The notes under the pieces were generated by a model. It was not told the DNA's origin, ran no database searches, and saw only the letters and a list, made by a program, of their open reading frames with translations. A program made the position numbers and the translations under genes. Positions 8,197 to 18,517 of a stretch of DNA of 64,000 nucleotides are shown piece by piece. Origin of the DNA: Bacteroidota bacterium (GTDB lineage Bacteria; Bacteroidota; Bacteroidia; AKYH767-A; OLB10); assembly GCA_016699635.1 (NCBI GenBank), contig CP064983.1, positions 1,054,001 through 1,118,000 of the forward strand, in the 5' to 3' direction. Position 1 is the stretch's first letter. Each line of letters opens with the position of its first letter.

Positions 8197-9075
8197 ATGG
8201 AAAAAAGATCTGTAGAAATAGTTGTTAGTCCACGTGAACCACATTTTGTAGGTGATGGCTTCAGAGTACATAATTTCATACCAAGTGGTTATCGTCTTGA
8301 CATGCAAAGAATGAATCCATTCATCATGTTAGATTATAATTCTAAATTTCACTTTGACCCCAGTGATACTCCTAAGGGTGTTGGAGTACATCCGCATCGT
8401 GGATTTGAAACAGTTACCATTGCCTATAAAGGTAAGGTAGAACATCATGACAGCAGCGGTGGTGGCGGAGTAATTGGTGAAGGAGATGTTCAATGGATGA
8501 CTGCAGCCAGTGGTGTTTTGCATAAAGAATTTCATGAGAAAGAATGGAGCAAAACAGGTGGCGAATTTCAGATGGTACAGTTGTGGGTGAACCTTCCTGC
8601 AAAAGACAAGATGAGTAAGCCAAAATATCAGGCATTAGAAAATTCAAAAATCAATCGTTTTAAATCTGATGATAAAAAAACAGAAATTGAAATTATTGCA
8701 GGAGAATATAAAGGAGTTAAAGGAAGTGCCTCTACTTTTACACCATTGCATCTTTACAATGTTAAGATGGCAAAAGATGCTAAAACAGAAATGAATCTGC
8801 CTAAAAATTTCAACACAGCGTTATTGGTTATTGAAGGAAGCATTACTATAAATGGAACCGAAAAAGTAGATACCAATCATTTTGCTCTTATGGATAATGA
8901 TGGTGAAAGTTTTACAATTGATTCAAACGAAAATGCAGTTTATCTGGTGCTTAGTGGCGAACCGATTAATGAACCAATAGCAGCACATGGCCCTTTTGTA
9001 ATGAATACAAGACAGGAATTAGTGCAGGCTTTTGAAGATTTTAATCAGGGACGATTTGGCACTTTGCAAGAATAA
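8197..9075 (+). CDS. Pirin family protein (bicupin)
   Basis: Full-length pirin of 292 residues. The N-terminal cupin holds the metal site HPHRGFETVTIAYKGKVEHHD plus the later VLHKEFHE His/Glu pair, so iron binding should be intact. The C-terminal cupin contains GSITINGTEKVDTNHFALMD. Pirins are cytosolic iron proteins; some have quercetinase activity, others act as redox-dependent regulators. Its role here cannot be read from the context, since neighbours are unrelated. A good promoter precedes it and it is probably a single-gene unit. Confidence 0.92.
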   Translation: MEKRSVEIVVSPREPHFVGDGFRVHNFIPSGYRLDMQRMNPFIMLDYNSKFHFDPSDTPKGVGVHPHRGFETVTIAYKGKVEHHDSSGGGGVIGEGDVQWMTAASGVLHKEFHEKEWSKTGGEFQMVQLWVNLPAKDKMSKPKYQALENSKINRFKSDDKKTEIEIIAGEYKGVKGSASTFTPLHLYNVKMAKDAKTEMNLPKNFNTALLVIEGSITINGTEKVDTNHFALMDNDGESFTIDSNENAVYLVLSGEPINEPIAAHGPFVMNTRQELVQAFEDFNQGRFGTLQE

Positions 9076-9099
9076 TTTTTTTCTATTTCAGAATAAAAT

Positions 9100-9389
9100 T
9101 CAATCCTGATTCTCGGCTTCTCTACATTCAATTTCAAAGCGGTTATTGATATATCCATGACGAATTGATTCAATTATATAGAGAAAATAAACCGTAAAAA
9201 ACCGTAGCGTTTAAATTGTTCAATGTGCTTGAGTTCATGCTTCATCCATTTGGAATCACTCTGAAAAGTTTTAACTGATGCACCATGCAGGTAAATTGTT
9301 TTTCCAATGACTATTGCCATTGTTTTATAGCCTAAAAAACGGGCTGCAATCCATGCTATCAGTGCATTCTCTTTAATCCGGAAATTCAT
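9100..9389 (-). CDS. Small metallopeptidase-like protein with HELKH motif, 3' frameshift
   Basis: Short protein with KWMKHELKHIEQFKRYGFLRFI, an HExxH-like pair (HELKH) followed by a helix, as in small DUF4157-type proteins. The N-terminus contains a possible membrane-associated stretch, ALIAWIAARFLGYKTMAIVIG. As read it ends at 9174. A one-base indel near 9180 would continue it as YIIESIRHGYINNRFEIE and finish at 9100. Whether it is proteolytic is unknown. It lies 12 bp upstream of the PKD protein's stop, on the same strand. Confidence 0.5.
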
Positions 9390-9401
9390 TTACTGGGGTT
9401 A

Positions 9402-12400
9402 CTATCTGATTACGTTTACATTTCCAACATAAAAATGTTGCTTATTGAATAAATCGCGAACGGTTGCTTTATATACGTAAACACCTTGTTGTACTTTGTT
9501 TCCTGAATAGGTTCCATCCCATCCTTTACTCAAATCATTTGATGTAAATAGTAACTGGCCCCAGCGATTAAAAACCTGCACATTAAATTCTGTAATGCCA
9601 ATACCAAAAGCATTCCATGTTTCATTAAAGCCATCTTGGTTTGGAGTGAAAGAGTTAGGCATGTAAAAAGTAAAGTCATTTTTAATTTCTATGCTGATTA
9701 ATGCTGTGTCCTTGCAACCATCTGCACTTTCAACATATTGAATAATGGTATAGTGTTCAGGTTGCTTATACCAATGTGAAGGATTTTGCTCTGTTGTATT
9801 TGTGGTATCACCAAAATCATAGAACCATGATACTGTATTCCATGACTGATCTTTAATCTCAATCAGTGGATGTAAAATTGTATTGCTTAATGGCTCTGCA
9901 ATAAATGCAGCTTCAGGTTTTGCAAAAACATGAATGTAATCCTGTCGTAAAAAGGTATCGCGACATCCTAAATTTGTTTCAATATACAATACAGGACTGA
10001 AATATCCTGCCTGATCATAAACAATTGCTGCAGGATTTGTTAAAGTATCTGATGCACCATTATCAAAGTTCCAATTCCACATGGTAATTAACCCTTCATT
10101 GGCAACTGAGCTATCAGAAAATAAAACCAAAAGGGGCTGACATCCTTCAACAGTATCTGCAATAAATCCCGCTGTGGGCAACTGATAAACACGATAAATA
10201 TGTTTTATACTATCAACACATTGATTGGCTGTTGTAACTACTAAAGTAATTTCATAATCACCGGTACTTAAATATGTATAGGTAGGATTAGCTACAGCAG
10301 CAGAAGAGCCATCACCAAAACTCCACTGATTGGAAACAATACTCCCTGCAACAACACTACTTGAATTATTAAAAATCATTGGTTGATCTTTACAAACATT
10401 TACTGATGAAAATGCTGCCTGCGGTTTAGGTGCAACAGTAACGGAATCGGCAACTGTGTCACGACAGCCGAAACTATTAGTTACAATGAGCTCTGTATAA
10501 TAAACACCATAAGCACCAAAATCATGCACAGGACTTTGTAGATTTGATTGATCACCATCACCAAACTGCCACTGCCAAATTTGCAATGAGTCATTTACAG
10601 TAGAAGACTGATCATAGAATGCAACAGGAGCTAACTGACATGCATTGCTATGTGTAAATGAGGCTATAGGTTTATCATGAATTACTATGGCAATGGTCGT
10701 ATCATTCTTACAACCATTACTTCCTGTAACCTCAAGGTTTATATTAAAGTTGCCATCACTTTGATAAAAGTGTGTTGGTGAAAAAATTGAATCACTTGTA
10801 TTATCACCCCATTGCCATAAAGTGTTTGTAATGTTTCCTCCCGATAATGCTGATTGATTGTTTGGCGTTAATACAGCTTGCTCACAAATATCACTTACAG
10901 AAAAGACTGCATCAGGTAAATGATTAACTAAAACAGGAACAGAAACAGAATCTGAACAACCATTTGTAGCCCGAACAATCAGTTTCACAAAAATATTTCC
11001 AGACAGTGAATATGTATGTACCGGTGATGCTATTGACGCAGTAGCACTGTCACCAAAATTCCATTGCCACCAATTGATATTATATCCTGATAAAGCCGAT
11101 GTATCCTGAAACTGTACAGGGCTGCCAACACATGGATTGGCAAATGTAAAGCCAACTTCAGGCAAAGGCCTGATGATTACATTCTTTGTAATTGGCTTAC
11201 TGCAAAAGCCTTCATTCTGTACTGTCAGTGAAACCGGGTAAATTGTATCCTGTGCAAAAATATGTGACGGTGTTGGCATTGTCGAAGTAGAGCCATCACC
11301 AAAATTCCACGACCATGTAATTAAACTATCGGAAATTGGTTGTGACAAGTCATTAAAAACTGTGGCATTACCCAAACATACATGCGGTGCGAAAAAGTTG
11401 GCAACAGGTAAAGGAAACACGCGAATAGTGTCAAGTGCTGTGTCAGCACATGCAAAGTCTGATATTGCAAATAATTGAACCTGATAATATCCGTCAGTTG
11501 TAAAAGTGTTTTGTCCATGCTGAGATATAGAACTGTGTCCATCGCCAAAATTCCATTGCCAGCTTACAATATTTCCTGAGGATATTAATGATGTATTCTG
11601 AAAAGTTTCAGCTGCATTGACACAGGCACTTGATGAAACAAATTGTGCTAATGGCTTTGGTCGCACGGTAATATTTCGAGAGATTGTTGCTTTACAGTTA
11701 TTGCTACCCGTTACTGTTAATGTAACCGGTTGAACTCCGTAATTTGAAAATGCAAACTGCGGGTTGGCAGTATTGGTAGTGCCACTTCCAAAATCCCAAA
11801 GCCATCCTGAAATATTTCCATTTATCAATACTGAAGTATCATAAAAACTTCCCGGTGCTGACTGACACATTTCATCCCATCGGAATCCGGCAACAGGCAA
11901 GGGCTTAATATAAATCTGTCTGTAAACAGTGTCGCTGCAACCAAGTGTATTACCTACAATTAATCCAATCTGCACAAAACCTGTATCTGCATAAACATGA
12001 AAAACACTATCTGTTCCTGTGAGGAAAGTACCATCGCCAAAATCCCATTTCAAGTAATTGATACTTCCATTTGCAGATGTTGAAACACTGTTCAGATTGA
12101 TGCTGTCATTAACACAACTTGAAGAGTTTGTAAATGATGGCACAGGCTTGCCGCTAACACTAACTTCATGCAATACTGTATGTGTACAACCATTGTTGCT
12201 GGTAACAGTTAAATATGTATTGTAACTTCCCGGTGCTGCATAGGCATGTGTTGTTGCTGCTGTAGTGCCGTGTGCAGTTCCATCGCCAAAATCCCAATCC
12301 CATCCTGTTATGGTACCTGAAGATATAGTTGATGTACTGGAAAATGATAGCGGCACTAAGGCACATCCTGATGGTGCAGAAAATTTAGCTACAGGTGTTA

Positions 12401-14516
12401 TTGAAGTTGAAATATTATTTACAACACTATCAATGCAACCATTTGAAGCACCAACAATACTCATCACTGCGTAAGTGCCGGCACCGGTGAAAGTGTGATT
12501 AACATTCTGACCCGCTGTTTGCGCACTGCCATCACCAAAATTCCAAATCCACGAACTTATGGTTTCACCGGCAGGTGCAACAGCAGTACTGTTAAACTGA
12601 GCCTGCTGTCCGGGACAAACGGGCAATGAGGTAAATGATGCTACAGGAGAAGGTTTAACTGTAATACTACGTGCCATAGAATCGCGGCAACCATTATCGC
12701 CTAAAACAACCAATGATATATTAAAACTTCCTGTACCGTTATATTGGTGAAATGGATTTTGCAAAGTTGAATTTGTTCCATCACCAAAGTACCACAGCCA
12801 GGATGAAATACTGCCACCTGTAAGACTTGATGCATCATTAAATGCTGTAAACTGCGATTCACATGCGCCACTGTTAGTAAAAGCTGCTGTTTGCAAACTT
12901 GCCATAGCCACACCTTTGGTAATGGTATCAGTGCAACCATTGCTGCCTGTAATAATCAGTTGAACTGCGTAATTGCCGCCACCGTTGTAAACATGTACAG
13001 GATTTGCAGTATTATCTAATGGTGAGCCATCTCCAAAATCCCATTGCCATGCAGTTATGGTGCCACCGGTCAGTTGAGAAACATCAGTAAACGTAACGGT
13101 ATTATTCATACACTGCACACTGAATGTAAATCCTGCTACTGGATCAGGCATTGGTGCCACAGGTTTTACAATAGTATCTACACAGCCATTATTTCCTGTA
13201 ACAATAAGTGAAACATCATAAGGTCCCATACCACTGTAAACATGTGTTGGGTCAGGTACTGCTGATGAAGGAAGCCCATCGCCAAACAACCATTCATAAC
13301 TTGTAATTGTTCCTGATGGAAAACTTGCATTCTGATTAAAAGATATAGCTTGACCTGGACATGCAGGTGTAAAATTAAAGTCTGAAACAGGCGATGGCAA
13401 AATACTTATTGATTTAGTAATTGATTTTGTACAACCTCCTGCATTGGTTGCCGTAAGTGTTACATTATAATTTCCTGATGCCGGAAATTGATGCCACGGA
13501 TTCTGCATTGTCGAAGTGGTGCCGTCACCAAAATCCCACAACCATTGATTCACCGGTGAACCTGAAAGAACATAAGATGAATCGAAAAACTGAGTTCCAC
13601 TTTCGCAGCCCGGATTAAAGTTAAAGTTAGCAAACAGTTGTGTAACGGCAATAACCTGATTCAATGTTACCACACATCCTGTCACAGATGTCATCTGAAC
13701 AGAAAAGGTAGCACCAATGACGGGGTTGTTGATAGTGATTGTTTGTGTTGTTGCACCATTACTCCACAGGTAGGATGCAAATCCGGGAGGTGCTATCAGT
13801 AGTGCTGTTGAGCTACCGGGGCAGTAATCGCTTGTAACAGTCATGCTGCTGCAATAGGCATCAACATAGGCATAACCAAAGTGTCCGCCTAAAGAGCAAT
13901 CACCTGTAGAAAATTCAATGGTAACAGTTTGACCCATGTAGGATGAAAGTTCAATACCTACTGTTGTCCATGTCTTAAAATGAATATCGCTGCCTATATT
14001 GGGATCGAGCCAGGTTTGAAAACCGGGAATGCCGGCACCTGAAACCACATTGTAAGTTCCACAACCAACAGGATTACCTGCCTGATCAAATACACGAATC
14101 TCAAAACGTGGTTGTTCCGTAGGGTCGTGCACAGGGTCTTCTAAAACAACTGCGTAGCGATAAATAAATAATTCTGTTTGTGGAGTAACCTGAAAGGAAT
14201 AAGAAAGTTGCTCTGCTTGTGAGCCTGCCTGATCATTACCTAAACGTGCAGAGTAAGTTCCACCGGGCGCAACAACAGGAATCTGATTGTTAGAGTGAGG
14301 ATCAAATCCTGTACCTGACATAATAGTATGCTGTCCGGTAACAATACCGTTTGAAAACATACTGATAGGGCAGCATGAACCTGTTTTTCCAGTCCAGCCC
14401 ACGAAGTTTCCGAGTTCAAAATCAAGATTGGTACAACTACTTGGCTGCTGCCCATAAAGCAAATTGTTTATAGACAACGTTAGAAAAACAACAATAAAAC
14501 CAAATATCTTTTTCAT
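9402..14516 (-). CDS. Giant PKD-repeat protein with T9SS type-B (gliding/CHU_C) C-terminal domain
   Basis: A 1704-residue secreted protein. The signal peptide (MKKIFGFIVVFLTLSINNLLYG) is followed by a ~200-residue beta-rich N-terminal domain, beginning CTNLDFELGNFVGW. Then come about 16 PKD-type repeats of ~85 residues, each marked by a WxWxFGDGT-like motif. The last ~85 residues are the gliding-associated C-terminal domain: FYMPNSFTPNQDGFNETW, VFNRWGQLLFTSND and GWDGTYSG. Such proteins cross the outer membrane through the type IX system and stay on the surface as adhesin-like fibres. The reading frame is intact over 5.1 kb, in contrast to its paralogue at 18.5 kb. Confidence 0.93.
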   Translation of the reverse strand: MKKIFGFIVVFLTLSINNLLYGQQPSSCTNLDFELGNFVGWTGKTGSCCPISMFSNGIVTGQHTIMSGTGFDPHSNNQIPVVAPGGTYSARLGNDQAGSQAEQLSYSFQVTPQTELFIYRYAVVLEDPVHDPTEQPRFEIRVFDQAGNPVGCGTYNVVSGAGIPGFQTWLDPNIGSDIHFKTWTTVGIELSSYMGQTVTIEFSTGDCSLGGHFGYAYVDAYCSSMTVTSDYCPGSSTALLIAPPGFASYLWSNGATTQTITINNPVIGATFSVQMTSVTGCVVTLNQVIAVTQLFANFNFNPGCESGTQFFDSSYVLSGSPVNQWLWDFGDGTTSTMQNPWHQFPASGNYNVTLTATNAGGCTKSITKSISILPSPVSDFNFTPACPGQAISFNQNASFPSGTITSYEWLFGDGLPSSAVPDPTHVYSGMGPYDVSLIVTGNNGCVDTIVKPVAPMPDPVAGFTFSVQCMNNTVTFTDVSQLTGGTITAWQWDFGDGSPLDNTANPVHVYNGGGNYAVQLIITGSNGCTDTITKGVAMASLQTAAFTNSGACESQFTAFNDASSLTGGSISSWLWYFGDGTNSTLQNPFHQYNGTGSFNISLVVLGDNGCRDSMARSITVKPSPVASFTSLPVCPGQQAQFNSTAVAPAGETISSWIWNFGDGSAQTAGQNVNHTFTGAGTYAVMSIVGASNGCIDSVVNNISTSITPVAKFSAPSGCALVPLSFSSTSTISSGTITGWDWDFGDGTAHGTTAATTHAYAAPGSYNTYLTVTSNNGCTHTVLHEVSVSGKPVPSFTNSSSCVNDSINLNSVSTSANGSINYLKWDFGDGTFLTGTDSVFHVYADTGFVQIGLIVGNTLGCSDTVYRQIYIKPLPVAGFRWDEMCQSAPGSFYDTSVLINGNISGWLWDFGSGTTNTANPQFAFSNYGVQPVTLTVTGSNNCKATISRNITVRPKPLAQFVSSSACVNAAETFQNTSLISSGNIVSWQWNFGDGHSSISQHGQNTFTTDGYYQVQLFAISDFACADTALDTIRVFPLPVANFFAPHVCLGNATVFNDLSQPISDSLITWSWNFGDGSTSTMPTPSHIFAQDTIYPVSLTVQNEGFCSKPITKNVIIRPLPEVGFTFANPCVGSPVQFQDTSALSGYNINWWQWNFGDSATASIASPVHTYSLSGNIFVKLIVRATNGCSDSVSVPVLVNHLPDAVFSVSDICEQAVLTPNNQSALSGGNITNTLWQWGDNTSDSIFSPTHFYQSDGNFNINLEVTGSNGCKNDTTIAIVIHDKPIASFTHSNACQLAPVAFYDQSSTVNDSLQIWQWQFGDGDQSNLQSPVHDFGAYGVYYTELIVTNSFGCRDTVADSVTVAPKPQAAFSSVNVCKDQPMIFNNSSSVVAGSIVSNQWSFGDGSSAAVANPTYTYLSTGDYEITLVVTTANQCVDSIKHIYRVYQLPTAGFIADTVEGCQPLLVLFSDSSVANEGLITMWNWNFDNGASDTLTNPAAIVYDQAGYFSPVLYIETNLGCRDTFLRQDYIHVFAKPEAAFIAEPLSNTILHPLIEIKDQSWNTVSWFYDFGDTTNTTEQNPSHWYKQPEHYTIIQYVESADGCKDTALISIEIKNDFTFYMPNSFTPNQDGFNETWNAFGIGITEFNVQVFNRWGQLLFTSNDLSKGWDGTYSGNKVQQGVYVYKATVRDLFNKQHFYVGNVNVIR

Positions 14517-14678
14517 GACCAGATATATCTTGTTTAGTTGGCCGGTTCTTTAATTGGGTAAAAGTAACAGATTTTTTTAAAAAAAGGAACTTTTATTTTA
14601 AATTTTTTAGCTCTGAAAGCAAAAGTTTCTGTTCAAATATTTTCAAACTACTACTTCTAAGTGTTCTGGTTTATACAA

Positions 14679-14711
14679 ACAAAGAATCCTGCATTAAGCA
14701 GGATTCTTTGT
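14679..14711. terminator. Hairpin terminator after the M16 protease gene
   Basis: ACAAAGAATCCTGC pairs perfectly with its complement over an ATTAA loop. AT-rich flanks lie on both sides, with a T-run on the plus side. It lies in the 228-bp gap between the two minus-strand genes, which holds nothing else I recognise. Confidence 0.6.
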
Positions 14712-14744
14712 AAATATTTTTATAGATACTTTATCAAATAACGC

Positions 14745-17492
14745 TTACTTCTTCCTCTCAAAATCTCCTGCCTGCACAAAAGAAACTTTATTCGGATTAA
14801 TCCATTTTTTCATTGCTGCATTTACATCTTCAACTTTCAAGGCTTTGATTTTATTTTCAAATTCCTCATCCCATTTTATGGAGCGACCGAGATAGGTATA
14901 GCTGTTAAGTTTGCTGCACAACTCTCTGTCCTGAGAGCGGCTTACTGAACGTGCCTGTATTAATCCTTTCACAGCATCTGTTAGTTCTGCATTGGTAAAT
15001 CCTTCGTTCAACATTTTCTGAACCTCTTCTTTCCATGCTGCAATCAGTTTATCTGAGTTATCGGGATTGTAAATTGCATAAGATAAAAATCCACCTGACT
15101 CATCTAAAGAACTTGCCTGCAATTGTGAGCCTACACCATAGCTGATGCCTTCTTTCTGCCTGATGCGTGTTGCAAGGCGTGAATTCAAGAAACCTCCGCC
15201 CAACATATAATTTCCAACCATCAGTGCCGGATAATCTGCATTGTCATCTTTCAATGGTAAGTTCATTCCTGCCACCATCAAAGCATTCGCTTTGTCGGGG
15301 GTATTGATTTTCTCGTTTACAGGAGTAACATCAAAATATGGTTCTTTAGCACGCTCATATAAAACCGGTGAACCCCATTTATCAAGTAAATTGTTCAGAG
15401 AAATAATTAATGATGGCTCATCAAAATCACCAACAATTGCTGCTGTAGCATTTGAAGTGATATCAAACCTCTCATACACATTCTTTCCATCAGCCAATGT
15501 CAGCTTATTCAATGCTTCTTTTTCTTCGTCAAAACTCATTTCATAACGGAAATCGTCTTTTGGATAAGGATTCAGTGTTTTACTATATACCCTGAATGCA
15601 ATTGCCTGTGGTTCGCTGCGTGAGCTTTCAAGATCAGAAATTTGTTCCTCTTTTAACTTATCAAATTCTGCCTGTGCAAATGCAGGTTGTTTAATGATTT
15701 CACCTATCAGATTTAGAATACCGCTGAGGTTTTCTTTAGTAGTTGTTACCGATACATTAACAGTTTGTCCGTTACCGTTAATGCCTACATTAGACTTAAG
15801 TTTGTCAATCTCATCATTAATTTGCTGAAATGATTTATTCTTTGTTCCTCTGCGCAACATCGAAGCAGTGAATGATGCAGCAGTACCTTTATTTTGCATC
15901 ACTGCAGCATTTCCCATTCTCAATGTAATGTTTACACTGACATTGCCACCACGAGTGGTTTTTTTCAGTAAGGTATATTTTGCACCACCGGAAATAGTTG
16001 CCTGTTTTATTCTGTTGCTGATGTTTGTTGGCGAAGGATCAAATGCTTCTGCTTCTGCCAACGCTTTTTTGCCTTTATAATCTTTAACCAATGCATTAAC
16101 ATCGGGTGATGCAGGAATCACAGCTCTGTCCGGTGTTGCATCAGGAATAAAAAGTCCTGTAGTACGGTTGCTTGGTTTAAAATACTCTGCAGCCACTCTG
16201 TTTACATCGGCAGTAGTAACTTTCTCTAATGCATCACGATAAATAAAATACAAACGCCAGTCGCCTTGTGCAATAAATTCACTTAGTGAAAGCCCTACCC
16301 TATCGCTGTTGTTAAACATCAGTGTAAGTTGTTTGAGAATGGCATTCTTGCCACGCTCTGCCTCTTCGTTTGTAATAGGATTTTTACTCAGGTTATCAAA
16401 AATACCTTTCATGGTATTCATGACTGTGTCAAGAGGTTTGTCTTTTAATACTTCTGCATAGAAATAGGCATATCCCGGATCTTTAAGCTGAAATGAATAG
16501 CCCGATGTACTTGTAGCTTTTTTTGTTTCCACCAATGCTTTATATAATCTTCCCGAAGGTTCGTTTGTTAATGCTTCTATCAAAACTTCAATTGCTGCAT
16601 AGTCGGCATGAGCACCTGCAGGGATATGATATCCGCAAGAGGCAACCTGCACATCACCAACTCTGCGTAAAACAACATTACGTTCGCCATCCTGTGCAGG
16701 TTCTACTGTAAATGTCTCCTGCAATTTACGTTCAGGTTTAGGAATAGGACTAAAATATTCGCTTACTAATTGTAATGTTTTTTGCTCATCAATTTTTCCG
16801 GCAATAGTAAGTACTGCATTATCCGGCTGATAGTATTTATGATAAAATGCTTTCAGGTTTTCAATAGGAACACGCTCAATATCTTCTTTTGATCCGATGG
16901 TTGACTTTCCATAGTTATGCCATAGATAAGCAGTTGACATTACACGCTCTTCCAATACACTTGAAGGACTGTTTTCTCCTCTTTCAAATTCATTTCGCAC
17001 AACAGAAAATTCAGATTCAAGATCTTTTTTATTGATGAATGAATTAACCATTCTGTCACTTTCCAAGCTTAATGCCCAACGAAGATTTTCTTCTGTTGCA
17101 TTAAATGTTTCAAAATAATTTGTCCTGTCATACCAGGTAGTTCCATTTGGTCTTGCACCATGTGCAGTAAGTTCCTGCGGAATATTTGTATGGTTGGTAG
17201 AACCTTTAAACACCATGTGTTCTAATAAATGCGCCATTCCTGATTCTCCATAACCTTCCATGCGCGAACCTACCAAGTAAGTAATGTTTACCGTGATGGT
17301 AGATTTTGATGGATCGGGAAACAGTAATACACGTAAGCCATTGCTGAGTTTATATTCCGTAATTCCTTCTACGGAAGTAACTTTAACCGGTGTAGTTGTT
17401 GATTTGGCTTTGTCTTGTGCAAAAACATTTGCTGATAACAATGCTGTAATGGCAGCTATCAGAATAAACTGATTTGTTTTTCGTGATTTCAT
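14745..17492 (-). CDS. M16 family zinc metalloprotease, two-domain, secreted
   Basis: A 915-residue pitrilysin-type peptidase. The signal peptide ends at ANVFAQ. The first M16 domain carries the inverted zinc motif HLLEH (residues 88-92), with the distal glutamate in VVRNEFERGEN about 75 residues later. The second M16 half, from about residue 500, lacks the zinc motif, as is normal, and supplies the R/Y-type substrate wall (LGGGFLNSRLATRIRQKEGISYGV). It probably degrades peptides in the periplasm or envelope. The frame is intact. It is transcribed towards the giant PKD gene, and a terminator hairpin separates them. Confidence 0.93.
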   Translation of the reverse strand: MKSRKTNQFILIAAITALLSANVFAQDKAKSTTTPVKVTSVEGITEYKLSNGLRVLLFPDPSKSTITVNITYLVGSRMEGYGESGMAHLLEHMVFKGSTNHTNIPQELTAHGARPNGTTWYDRTNYFETFNATEENLRWALSLESDRMVNSFINKKDLESEFSVVRNEFERGENSPSSVLEERVMSTAYLWHNYGKSTIGSKEDIERVPIENLKAFYHKYYQPDNAVLTIAGKIDEQKTLQLVSEYFSPIPKPERKLQETFTVEPAQDGERNVVLRRVGDVQVASCGYHIPAGAHADYAAIEVLIEALTNEPSGRLYKALVETKKATSTSGYSFQLKDPGYAYFYAEVLKDKPLDTVMNTMKGIFDNLSKNPITNEEAERGKNAILKQLTLMFNNSDRVGLSLSEFIAQGDWRLYFIYRDALEKVTTADVNRVAAEYFKPSNRTTGLFIPDATPDRAVIPASPDVNALVKDYKGKKALAEAEAFDPSPTNISNRIKQATISGGAKYTLLKKTTRGGNVSVNITLRMGNAAVMQNKGTAASFTASMLRRGTKNKSFQQINDEIDKLKSNVGINGNGQTVNVSVTTTKENLSGILNLIGEIIKQPAFAQAEFDKLKEEQISDLESSRSEPQAIAFRVYSKTLNPYPKDDFRYEMSFDEEKEALNKLTLADGKNVYERFDITSNATAAIVGDFDEPSLIISLNNLLDKWGSPVLYERAKEPYFDVTPVNEKINTPDKANALMVAGMNLPLKDDNADYPALMVGNYMLGGGFLNSRLATRIRQKEGISYGVGSQLQASSLDESGGFLSYAIYNPDNSDKLIAAWKEEVQKMLNEGFTNAELTDAVKGLIQARSVSRSQDRELCSKLNSYTYLGRSIKWDEEFENKIKALKVEDVNAAMKKWINPNKVSFVQAGDFERKK

Positions 17493-17525
17493 AATGATTT
17501 GAATTGAACTAATAAGAAAATTCTT

Positions 17526-18377
17526 TTACCAAAGGTAGTTTCTGTTGGTGAGATATTGTTGTATCATCCAGTTAAATTGCTGAGTAGTAAAACCACATTT
17601 GCAACCGGGAGAATAGTATGACATGATGTTGCCGATTTGCGGAACATACCAATTGCCGGAAGGGTCAGGCAAATAAGGAAGCATCTGACAGTCTGCACCG
17701 TTTAATCCATTAGGGTCTGCAGGTGTATCGCATATCAGATCACCGGCTACCAGACAATTTGTGCCATTAATTAATTCAACTCCATTGGCAGTTTCGAACG
17801 TATGATAAAGTCCAAAAAAATGTCCCATCTCATGCGAGAAAGTTTTGCCATCGCCTACACAAGATTTATTCAGAAAAATCATATCGCGTCCACCCGGAAA
17901 ATGGGCATATCCACAAACCGATGAGTTTGTATTGTCGTATAATGTGTTGCTGAAATAAACATTTATAGTATTTGGAGTATAGTATAAATTATAAACTTCA
18001 TTTTCATGCTTCAATGCATAAAAATCATTGTAATTGTAATTGTTGACATACACAAACTCACAGATGCTGAACGACAAACACATAGGTGCAAAGTCATTAT
18101 TCAGAATTTGCAATGCCGACAAAATTGATGCCTGTGTGATGCCATCGGCAGCTAAACTATCTCGAAAAATATAGGCAGTGATAGAAAGTGTTTTATTCAA
18201 ACAGTTTACAGGGAAAAAAAGCCCGCGTTGATTTTGTGAAGAATTTAAATTAGCTGCTGCTTCGGCTTGCATTTTAGCTGTATCAATCACAGTCCCGCAC
18301 AAGCCTTGTGCATTGCTATCCGATACTGCAAAAAGGCAGGAAAATAAAATGACATAAATTAAAGTTGCTGCTTTCAT
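17526..18377 (-). CDS. M43 (pappalysin-like) secreted zinc metalloprotease
   Basis: A 283-residue protein with a signal peptide ending at SDSNAQ. The metzincin zinc motif HEMGHFFGLYH is at residues 182-192, and the Met-turn is NIMSYYSPGC near residue 253. Paired cysteines (DLICDTPAD, CLVAG) fit the family. It secretes through Sec but has no T9SS C-terminal domain, so it probably remains periplasmic or needs another partner. It is divergent from the second PKD/T9SS gene, and 33 bp separate its stop from the M16 start on the same strand side. Its substrate is unknown. Confidence 0.88.
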   Translation of the reverse strand: MKAATLIYVILFSCLFAVSDSNAQGLCGTVIDTAKMQAEAAANLNSSQNQRGLFFPVNCLNKTLSITAYIFRDSLAADGITQASILSALQILNNDFAPMCLSFSICEFVYVNNYNYNDFYALKHENEVYNLYYTPNTINVYFSNTLYDNTNSSVCGYAHFPGGRDMIFLNKSCVGDGKTFSHEMGHFFGLYHTFETANGVELINGTNCLVAGDLICDTPADPNGLNGADCQMLPYLPDPSGNWYVPQIGNIMSYYSPGCKCGFTTQQFNWMIQQYLTNRNYLW

Positions 18378-18470
18378 GCAAAGGCTATACTTTTGAGTGA
18401 TTGAAAATTCATCTTACCGCATACAGACACTACAAACATATAAATTTTTTACATCGTTACCGAAAAGCCG

Positions 18471-18478
18471 TAAATTTG
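18471..18478 (+). promoter_or_regulatory. -7 box TAAATTTG before the second PKD gene
   Basis: Exact TAnnTTTG match. It favours a translation start downstream of it (TTG at 18518) rather than the ATG at 18401. No clear -33 TTG. Confidence 0.45.
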
Positions 18479-18517
18479 AAAACAAAAATTAACATTTCAC
18501 TTTTTTCTTCACGCATC

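Noticed and set aside
18401..18517. N-terminal extension of the second PKD protein from ATG 18401
   Set aside because: A -7 promoter box lies inside it, and the signal peptide starts naturally at TTG 18518.
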